Shown in pieces: positions 49,101 to 61,100 of a stretch of 64,000 bases of DNA. Position 1 is the first letter of the stretch; every line of letters begins with the position of its first letter. Position numbers and translations under genes: made by a program. Origin of the DNA: Epiperipatus broadwayi (lineage: Eukaryota > Onychophora > Udeonychophora > Euonychophora > Peripatidae); contig JAQFVV010012395.1 in the NCBI GenBank assembly GCA_028023455.1, positions 498,001 through 562,000 on the forward strand. Reading direction: 5' to 3'. Under the pieces are notes generated by a model, which did no database searches, was not told the DNA's origin, and worked only from the letters and a program-made list of their open reading frames with translations.

Positions 49101-52100
49101 CAAATATTTTGCCAATACAATTTTTTTACATTGTGTTTGTTCTTTTCGATTTGTGAAATAAGAAGTATTATAGAAATTTTTAAAGAGTTTTTTTTCTTTC
49201 TGATATTTATTTCTTAATTGTAATGCAGAATAACTAATTAACAATAGCTTCACTATATTTCTTAAAAATATATTTTAAAAGAATAAAATCACCATATTTC
49301 TTTTAAAAAATATTTTAAAATGATAAAAACTTTATAGTTATAAGTTGGACAATTTCTATCTAATTTAATTGTTAAATGGTTTTTAAAAAAATTCTAACTT
49401 TATTTACACTTTTCCAAATGGGTATTCAACTATTAGTAATAGCACACAGATTAGTATAGAACACAAAATTTCAAATGATATTATTCTCTTTTTTAGATGA
49501 TGGTGGATTGACCAGTGGCAGCACTTAACATTGGAATCAAACTAAGAACGATCATTTAGATTTGTGAATACTAAATTTTAGATGATGGTCTAACCAATTA
49601 GACTATTCTGACAAATGCAATGGTCAATAGAGATTTTATGTATTATCTGAGAATCTTCCTTTTAAAGACAAAGTTAATTAGTGTTTTCCAAACTTTATGA
49701 ATTACCAAACTAAGATTATTTATGGCATTATTAGCCACTACCATGTGAGTAGTTTCATTAAGTTTTCTTTCTTTTTCCTTTTTGCTCAATTGTCTTGTGT
49801 TTCCTATATGTTCATCAAAGCATTCACAGTCTGCTACTTTAAACTAAATTGTTTTTTCTTCTCTAATCAATACTTTGTATTCTTTTAATCATTTTTCAAT
49901 GGGACAGCTTGTTTCAACATATATGTTATTCATTTTAGACAATAAAATTTTTATTATTTATATATTTTCTTATATTGTTTTTATAAAGATAAAATGTTTC
50001 ATTTGTGTTAAATTATCATCTTTCTGAATGAAAAAAAAGAAGAAAATTGCTCACATTTAATATTTGCATTAACTGTAAGAATTTTATATTAAAATCATGA
50101 AACATGAATAATCAATAGATACTAGGTGATTGTGCTAATATTTCCCCAAATTAGTTTCTGACTATTGGCATTTATTAGTAAGAAGAATTGGGTTTGGTTA
50201 TGTTCAAACAGAAAACTTCTTTTACTTCCTTTATACTATTCAACTAATGGCAAGAAACTTTCAATATTCTAAAGTTTTAAACAAAATCAATTCATGTTTT
50301 CAGCTACACAGATTTAACATTAAATCAAAAATTATATAGTTTATAGGCTTCAGTTGTGTTCATTGACTACTCATGCTTACATAAATAGCTCTAGTAATAT
50401 AAAGTGAACTGAAGCCAATAATATAGTTTTATATGCATAATTTACACCTATCATGTTTATGTATTTAATTAGTAATTTACATTTTTTAGATAAATCATGA
50501 CTGTTTAATACAAAGAAACCTTCTCAAAACTGAAATATAAAACAATATTTAATGTTATTTTTTCTATATAAATAAGTTTATACGTAAAATCTATAAAAGT
50601 TATCATTCACAGGACAATCATAGTGGTAAAAACAATAAAATAAACTAATTTTAAGTAAATACAGTAAATAGTTTTGTAATAGTACTGAAGAAATGTTAAA
50701 TGTCATTCATGATTAAAAGTTAAGATATAATATAATACTGAGAATCCTTTTATCAGATAATAATAAATCTTTCATTGTAGTTAGAAGTAAACATAGATGC
50801 TATGTGGTCTAACCATAGTGATCATCCTATAAGCATAAAGTAAATGATATCTAATTCAAATTCATAAGATTACAGATAGTGATGGTGATCTAACAAATCA
50901 TTATCAGTAATACATTAAAACATTATGACTTTCATATGAAAAGGCAAAACTAAGTCATAAATTAACAAATCACACGACATAAATATATACATATTTTTAT
51001 CTTTAGCATAAAAACTGATAGTCACCAAAATCAGTCGAAAATATTATTTAATGTATTCAAATATATTAAGTTATTGGTGATGAACAAGTAAAGAAATACA
51101 TTTGTTTGAAATTTTATTATTTTATTGAATATCCCTAGCCTATTTTGATGAATTAACATTATTAAGAACATTGCGGATTTTAGAATAGCTACTGTTTTCA
51201 TTTGTTAAGTTTTATTTTTATCTACAAGAATTTTCATTTAAATAGTATAGTTGATACTAATACAGCCTATACCTTATCATAAGATAGAACAATCACCCAT
51301 ACAGCAAGAAGATACAAATTAAGCAAATGAAATAGTAATCAATAAGTTTCACATCTTCCATAAAAAATCAAAAACAAAAATAAATAAAATATTTAGCAAT
51401 TGTCTTGCATGATTTAGTGGAGTAAAGGAGTGTCAGAGTCTAGAGTATAAAATCCTAAGATCGATTCCAATTTTGGCTCTCGACCTAGTTAACTTCCAAG
51501 AAATAATTATCGTTCAATTATTTGTTTGTGGTTTTTTTACAAAGCAAATATATTCACTAAGTGCGACCATCACAAGCATTCTCGAAGAAATTAAATTAAT
51601 AATGGAGTTGCATTTGCCTTCATCATTAACTTAATTTTTTCCAGAAAGCTTGTGACAATCATACTTATTGAATGTATTTGTTTTATAATCTTTTTGATAA
51701 ATATATTATTTGCAGGTTTATTTTTTTAAATACACCATGTTATTTTCATGTTTTTAAACATATTTATTCATTTGTTTTTGTTTTTTTATAAAATATATGA
51801 AACTTATTGATATTTTTTTTCATTTATTTAATTTGCATCTTGTTATTATGTGGATAATAGCTCCATCCTTTAGTAGAATATAAGTCATACTAGCATGTAT
51901 TTTTACTCTGCTTTGATAATTAAAAAATATGTTTTACTTCAAAATGAATTACACTTTATTTATATCGCTGTAAATATTTTTGGATATAAAAGAGATTAAA
52001 TTAGCAGTATTGCTTATGGCAATATTTGATTGCTTAATGTTTTTATTTCACATTATTTTAAAATATTATATATAGTAATTAAAAATATTAAAAGTACCTG

Positions 52101-55100
52101 AGTAAACTGTCCACTGGCAAGGTTTCTGATTATACTGACTACGTGATACTGAACTTCTAAATTTGTGCTCGGGAGATGATGAAGAATCTTGAGGAGAAGA
52201 TTTGGACTCACAAGAAGCAGCTAAAAGTAAAGGTAATAAATATAAGTTATTTTCCTAAATAGAATTCAGTGAATAGAAATAAAACTAATGTATATTAATT
52301 TTCTACCATTACTTCTTTGTTAAAGACATCAAAATGCATTAATAATGTATCTACGTGCAATTCCTTAAATTTAATTCTGACCAAACAAACTTAAATTTTT
52401 AAAAATAGATTTAGGATGTTTCTTTGAGCTAACAATTCAACATTGATCAGTATATAGGTATTTAGATAAAACAAGGCAGAAAAATCCTTAAATTATTATT
52501 ATCCAGTAAGTGGCTATTCTGGTGAGGAAATCTTTTTACTTCATTTTTCTTCTTTGAAGGATTATTGAAGAAGTTTATGCTCTTTAGTGAACTAAATTAT
52601 CTTTATTTTTTCATATTATAAACATTATTCTAATAATCATTATTGAGATATTATTTTATGTAGCGCTATGTTTTTATACTGTAATAGTGATATTAACGAT
52701 TAAGCCAATGCACATGCACTTTAAAAATAAATTATAAATGAATACTTTTACTTTTCCAGACACAAGATATAGTTTTTTAGAAAAGATGGAATGAATCCAC
52801 CCATCCTTTCGACCCAAACATTTATGTATGGGCAAATCTTAAGCGTATGGAAATGAGAGTGTGAAGATGTTAAGCAATCACTTTAAATTACATTTTTTAT
52901 GCTTGAACGAACGACGCTTGCGAAATCTTTACAATTTACGATATGTCATTCTTTAGTTGAAATTAAACATATATAATGAGATATTATTTTATATAACGCT
53001 ATGTTTTTATACTGTAATAGTGATATTAGCGATTAAGCTAATGCACATGTGCTTTAAAGATAAATTATAAATGAATACTCTCACTTTTCCAGACCCAAGA
53101 TATAGTTTTTTAGAAAAGATGGAATGAATCCACCCATCCTTTCAACCCAAACACTTATGTATGGGCAAATCTTAAGCGTATTGCGTATGGAAATGTTTGC
53201 CCATACATAAATGTTTGGGTCGAAAGAATGGGTGAATTCATTCCATCTTTTCTAAAAACTATATCTTGTATCTGGAAAAGTGAGAGTATTCATTTATAAT
53301 TTATCTTTAAAGCGCTTGTACATTGGCTTAATCATTAATATCACTATTACAGTATAAAAACATAGCGCTATATAAAATAATATCTCATTATATATGTTTA
53401 ATTTCAACTAAAGAATGACGTATGGTAAATTATAAAGATTTCACAAACGTCATTTGTTTAAGCATAACAAATGTAATTTAAAGTGATTGCTTAACATCTT
53501 CATGCTCTCATTTCCATACACTGAAGATTTGCCCATACATAAAAGTTTGGGTCGAAAGGATGGGTGGATTCATTCCATCTTTTCTAAAAAACTATATCTT
53601 GTGTCTGGAAAAGTGAGAGTATTCTTTTATAATATATCTTTAAAGCACATGCGCATTAGCTTAATCGCTAATATCACTATTACAATAATCATTATTGTAA
53701 TTATTTTCTAATTCTATCTGCTTTCTACATAATCATCATCATTTTCAATAACTATCAATCCAATGCACAATGAAGATCTCTGAAATTAAATCTAATTACT
53801 CCAATCCATAGCCCCTCTTCACAGTACACTAACAAACTTCCTTATATTATACCATCCATCTTACATGTGGTCTCTAAGATTTTAATTCATCTAATTATTA
53901 GCATTTCTCTAGCAATATATCCAATCTAATTTATTTAAGTTTCTAACTCTTTCAATGATGTCAGGGATACCCGTTTGTTCACTCACCAATGCATTTTGTT
54001 TTTTCTTCTTGTTACTCCTAACATTCATCTGGTTCAAACTCTCTGAACTGTTCTTTTGTTAAGGATCCAAGTCTCAGATCCATAAATAAGAACTGATAAA
54101 ACATATCTGTTAAAAACCTTTTTCCAACACATATGTACATTTCTTTTTAATGTTAAATTGTTTTTACCAAAAGCAAACCATCCATGTTTAATTCCATGAT
54201 TAATTTCATCATCCTTATGCTTCCATCTATATTAATAATCTGTCCAAGATATTTGTAATTGCAAATTTCTTTTAGTTCATAACTATCAATATTTATTTTT
54301 TTCTGAAAAATCCATTGAACATTACTTTAGTTTATTTAGCATTTATTTTTAATCTTATTTTTTTACTTTCATCTGATAACTCCCGCAACATTTCTTCAAG
54401 ATCTGAAACATTATAGTGGAGTCATGAACTTTGCTATATTTTATTTCAAGCCCCACTTGCAGTCAAAGAAAATAGCATATAATAATTCACTTTTTGTTGG
54501 TAAACAATGATTAGAATAAAATTTGTATTGTTTAACAGCAAGTGTACAGGACTTTTTAAACACATATATATAACAGATCTTTTTTAAATGTACAAATAAA
54601 TCAAAAATATAGTATAAACAAATTTTTAAAATAATAATAATAATTACAAGTAATAATAATTGGTGTGAATATTTATTTAATTTTATGGAGTAAGTATTCA
54701 CTTATGTATCTACTGAAGCAATAAGAATAATAAAAAAAACTAACTTCTATTTTATTTTTGTTTTTACAAAATAAATAGCAAAATATGCTTTGGGCAATAT
54801 TCTTTTTTTTTTTTCAATAACTTTTTCTCTTATAGAACAAGAGATTTTTCTCTTTTTCATGAAATTACTATCTCTCAAATTATGTTAATGTTTGATGAAT
54901 ATTTTGAAATCTTGTAAACTTTTTACTTTTAGAAAATATATTAAGCAAAATATGGTACATCCAATTCAGAAAGGATAATAAAAAAAGACATATGTGTTCA
55001 ACATGAACAGAAGATATTTATTAATATATATAATTTATATGTACTGGCTCAGAGATAGAAAAATGGCTGCTGAATATTAAAATTTGCGAATTTTAATAGG

Positions 55101-58100
55101 TTTTTAAATGCTTAGCTAGAGAAAGCATTTAAAATATCTCTGTCAGGACCTCCCCCCAAACCTCTGATCATGGTTTCGTGCTCTCACTCCTCAGAGGTAT
55201 TAGGATAGATTCAGACAGATCTAGTGTCTGAACCTACCCTAGCACCTCTCTGAGGAGTGCCAGAGCACGAAACCATGGTCAGAGGTTTGGGGGGAGGTCT
55301 TGTCAGAGATATTTTAAATGCTTTCTCTAGCTAAGCATTCGTCACAAAGCTTGTTGAGGAATTGGCAATCCTCATTGTTTATAACTTACAAGCTTAAGAG
55401 TACAGGGTCATGTGATCTATGACTCTTATTTTGACTGTTAATAGGTTTTTTTGTTCATTTATTTATAGCTTTGTTTGTTTACATTTTACTTTGGATAGTG
55501 TATAATTGAACTCACTTAGTTCTCAGCTCCACTGTTTTTGCAAAAACAACCACATCATGTACAAAAATCTAACTGATTTAAATTATCTCCACCATTTACT
55601 TTTGTTTCCCTGTGATAAAATGTTTTGGAGATATGGAAAACATATCATATACTTTTTTCAATGCTAATCTTCTTAATATTACTATGCAATCTAATCATTG
55701 CTGTTGCACCCTAATAAATATTCTTCAGAATATGACAAGATCCTGAGTCTATATCTTGATAATGCAATGCTTTAATCACCATAAAAATGCTTACAGAATC
55801 AAACACTGAAAACACTTTTAAATTCGATTTGTTCTTTTAATTGGTGTAGATGAATTGTAACTATTTTGATGAAGATTTTCTATATACCTGATAAAAACTG
55901 ATGTCTGTAATTTTTAATGTCTTCTTTATTTTATTATTGCATTCTTCCAATCATCTGGTATATCTTTATCATTTAGATACAGGAGCTTTTAACCTTCTTC
56001 ATAGATTTAATTGAATTTTTTATTTCATTTAAGCTGCTGGCCAATAGAGGTTTATTTCGTCTCCTTGCTCTCTATAAACTACTACATAATTTCTTATAGA
56101 ATTCTTCCACACATTTCATGGTGTCATCTCTCTTTTTAGTAATAATTCCGTATTTTTTTTCTTATTGCAGAAACAACTTTTCTTCCAATACTAAGATAAT
56201 TGTCCTACTCTTTTAAGACTTTTGCTTCTTCTATAGCCTTCCTTATGAATTCATGATTACACTTTCTCGTAACATTACTATATCTCTTTTTAAAGTATTT
56301 TAGAACTCTACGTTGATTCTTCTTAATGAATCATTTAAAAAAAAAAGATTTACTATTTAAATTATTTTTTTCTTATCACCCATTTTCCTTGCAATTCATT
56401 AATAGTGTGACATTTATCTACTTACTGATTTCTTCATGTCTGAAACATTTTCAAAATCTATTAATATTTTAAAGTAATTTGCAAGTTCTAATTTAAATTC
56501 ATTCCAGTGATTCTGAAGATTAGAATCTCACTTGTTAAAACTATCTTCATAATAATTTTTGTCACTCTAGTTTTGTATTAGAATGTATTTTATATCTCAC
56601 TAATTGATGACCACCTTTACAATGTTCATTCTATTAAGAATATTGCAATCTTGAAATATTAATTTTTTGTTAGTCAAAATATAATGTTCTGCTAAACTAT
56701 TTTGATGCTTCCATGTTCATTTCTAATTAGCATTTATCTCAAAGAAATAATTCATAATTTACAGTTTTTTCTTTTTCTGTAAACTTCACCAGCCTGTATC
56801 CTTTCTCATTTCTAATCATCATAACCAAATTTTACTACACCACTTCCATCTTTCAAATGTTACCAATTCTAGCATTAAAGTCTCCAGTAGCAATTTTAAA
56901 ATATTGCTTGATCTGATCAATAGCATTTTGTATATCCATATAAAAATACTACACTTTTTCATCACAGTGAGAATTTCTTAAGCAAAAACCCAAATTATTT
57001 GCATTTGATATCTTCTATTAATTTGAAGAGCTAATCTTGCCACTCTGTCTGATATATCATAAATCTCCTAATATTGCTCTTTCACTTTTTATTTATAATG
57101 AATCTCCACTTGTGCTTCCAATATTTGTGCCACAATTTTTAAATCAATTGTTTCTTCACAGTTTCTACTAACTTCACAAAAATCGATAATATCCCATTTA
57201 ATATTAGACAATTGTTTTTTCTCATTTATGCAATTTTCTTTTACTTGAAAGTAATCTCCAGTTGTAAGTGCCTAAATAAATGATTGTCAGTGAATGATAG
57301 TCTGGATCCAAAATCAGTAGCACTCTCCACTTTCAGCTACTAATTAATGCATAGGCTGATAATTTGGCAGTCTCCTGGAAATAAAAGACCAGTTTTGTTT
57401 GTTATGATTACAAATATCAATTTTAAAAAAAGTCCATTCATAAACATTCGTCCTGTCTTCAAGAAATCTCAAATGATATTTCAGTTAAGAACTATCACAT
57501 AACTGAGAAAAAAGACCACAGTGTTTCTTGAAAAAACTCAGAGGTAAACAGCCAATAAATTAATCAAACTGGCTTATTCATGTTGGTAATCAACCCATCT
57601 GTTTGTTTACATATGAAAATTAAATGCGAATAATAACTGCCATGACAAAAACATGAAATACATAAAGGAATTGCCATGTTCAGTTGCTTTAAGGGTTTAA
57701 AAGGAATTAAAGACTCTCCTTTCAGTCAATAGGAAATTATTTTCTGCAGCTACTTTCTTCATATGCTTGCTTTTATTTCACAATAAAACAATTCAATTGT
57801 GTTTATCAATTAATACTCATCTTTCAGAAATGCATAATTTTAATTATGGATTTAATTACATAATATATATTTTACATTTGTATATGCATGTTGTCATCAT
57901 CAAGAAACAGTGGTTCATCACTAAGAGGGGAATTTTTTTTTAGCATTTTTCTTAATTTTTATCTACTTTTTCCAAGAAAGTCGAATGAAAGTTTAAGCTA
58001 GCTCCATGATATTCCTAAATACATGTCCATACTTTATGGGGAATATCTTTTGATGTGTATGGGTATTTTAGTTTCCATGATTTGAATAAAAATTTGAGCT

Positions 58101-61100
58101 TCTTTTCTCTATTTTACCTTTAATAAAAAAATTTCTAATTCATTTTTATGTTTAATTCTTCATTGAAAACATTTTATATCCAATCATTCCTTTCAAATTC
58201 CAAGATCATCTCACCTAATCTTTTTGTCAATACCTATATTTTACATTAATACAAGTGCATTGTTTTTAAAGATGTAATTGACTATTTAATTAAAACAAAG
58301 AGCATAAAGAGCTGAAACATATAACCAGTTAAATTTACCATATAAATATAGTTTCATGGGTAATGATTGATGCATTTACGTGCCATGCCAAAAATTTGGG
58401 ATTTCAATTAGGTGGATCACTGAAATTGTTTTCAGCTGAAAATTTTTAAGCAAGTCTAAGAATATTTTAGATGGCAGAATCATAGTTAATTGAGCTAATT
58501 ACTAATTAGAAAATGTGTGTCTAGCTATTTAACTAGAGAATAAAGATCTCGGAATTAATCTGGATTGATCAAATGATAGTTGATGCAAAAATAAAAATAT
58601 GATAATAATGTTCATCACTGGTGAGAAATAGATTATACTTCTAGGATGTCATATTATATAAATTCTTTTATTTCTATGCATTAAATAGCCAATTATAAAA
58701 TTTTTACTTTATTGCCTTGATTTCAAACCTCAGTATCTTGAATATAGTTACATAAAAAAGTGGTCATTGTGTGAATGTAATACAATAATTCCTCTGATTT
58801 GATGTAAAAGCTAACTAACCAGAAACTTTCTGCCATTTGCATTTACCATTCCTTAACTAAATCAGTCCTTTTATAATTTTGTTATATATAATGAGTAATT
58901 GGAAAGGCCACAGCTACAAGTTCCCAGGATAGTTAGAACCAGAAAAAATTGCTATGGAGCATTGTGATTAATATATATAATCTTTTTTCTTCATCAATGA
59001 CAGTGTGATTTTTGTACATCAACCCCTTACATTAATAATGTAAAATTTCAAAAAGTCAAAAGTTTAGAGATACAGAATTAAACAATCATATCTTTTATTT
59101 TTTAAAGGAATTCTTTATTAAAAATAAAACAAAGGATTATAGTTTAAAATTTATAGCATAAATAATGTATGAATTAAAAGTGTATCATTAACATCTAACT
59201 AAGAATGTCTTAAATATATAAATATGGTTATTATAAAATTAAAAGAGATCAGAAATATTTACACAATTATTATAATAAGGAATAAATTTAAATTATAAAA
59301 AAAGTTATGAGAAATTCTTGGGAAAAGGTCAAACAGAAACTTTTTATCACATACAATGAGTAAATAAAATAAATTCAAACATTAACTGCAGCACTTTTGT
59401 GTATGCTACTTATATATTTTAATTCTTAGTAACATGGTTTGGCTGTATATATTAGCTATTTTTAGCCTCTGACTATGTGTCACAAATTGATTTTTTAAAA
59501 AAAAGTCAATGAGTGAACACAATGAGCAAATATGAAAATGATTAATGTATATTTGAAACTCATCAATAAAAATTAAAATATAAAACAAAGCAAATACTGG
59601 AGTTTGTATTTAATTAATTTTATAACTATCTTGACAATATGCTTTGAATAAACAAATTTACAGATATATTTTATAAATCTATTCATCGAACAACTATGAT
59701 AATTCACACAAGTCAGATTCTCAAACAATTATTTTAAAAAAATTGCAAATAATATCCCGGTTTTGTATCAAGGGTAATCTATTTGAGTAGAGTGACATAA
59801 TACAAAAAATAAGTAATATTTGCATATTTATTTAAAACGATTTTTGAGCGGAAATGACTTGTGAAATATAGCAGTAATGTTTTCAGATTTATCAATTTCA
59901 CAAATAGATTGATATTATCAAGATTACATATGGATAGTGATGTTTCTAACTTTTTGATATCCTGGTTGATGTCTGGTTTTATTATCATTTAATGTTCTTT
60001 AATTTTATTTAATGGTTATATGTTGACAAATAGAGGTGAAGAGAAATACCACTAAAAACAAAATAATATGATTTCACAAACATTACTATGGGAAGGTTAT
60101 TAATGTTATATAAATTTCATCACACCTTTTTCACTTGTTATATTTGTATCCATAAGAACTATGCACCAATGTTTCAATTATTTACTATAATCTTTGTAAT
60201 AAAATTTTAAAAAGAAAAATGGTGTGATAAAATTTATATATTTTTGAAACCGAGTAAAGTTTTTTAAAAAAGGAAGAAAAAATTTGGGGGACATTTTGCA
60301 GAAATGAATAAAATAAATTGAACATGAATATGATTGATAGTATGCACAGATATCCATATCTCAGCAATATTTTAAATAAGTTTTCCAAAAGATAGAATAG
60401 CCAAAATAACATCACAGAGATAATATTAGTGGAAATATCCATGACTATTCTTCTAGGTTCTAAAACAAAATAGAAATATTAATGGTCTTATTAAAATCAA
60501 TAAAATTCAAGTCTTAAGATGTTAAGATCTTTGTAACTCATCAGTAGAAACCAATCATAAATGAGTATAACCATTCTATCTAACTTCAGTAATAAAAAGT
60601 TAGATGAATTTTGCAACAATTATGCAAACCAAATCGTAAAGCACAAATATATTCGCATATATTATATGCGAGCTTTTAGTGTTTATGCGACATTTTATAA
60701 TGTTATCTTTTATCTTATTCTGCAATAAACTACTTTTTGAAAAGCATCAATATCTTGCTTAATGATTGTATTTTATCCTCAGTCAATCTTTGCTATTACA
60801 GCTTTATTATTTATATTCATACCAAAAAGAAATATATCAATAATTTAATAACAGGTTTGTTATCAATGTTGTTTACATATGTTCTAACAATTTTCTCAAG
60901 CCCTTAAGTAAACCAAGACTTATCATCAAATATATACCTCTGATAAAATAAACTTATTCATGGAACAATCACCTATAAAAATATTACTATGATAATTTAT
61001 AAGCCAAATTCCCAAAGAATCATTTAAATGAACTTGAAAATAATGCCCTTTTCTTATATTAATGTCAACGTATCTGTCATTTTTTATCTGATAAATAGAT

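Noticed and set aside
51415-51490. Functional tRNA gene
   Set aside because: A- and B-box-like blocks exist, but acceptor and anticodon stems do not pair; a SINE relic explains it better.
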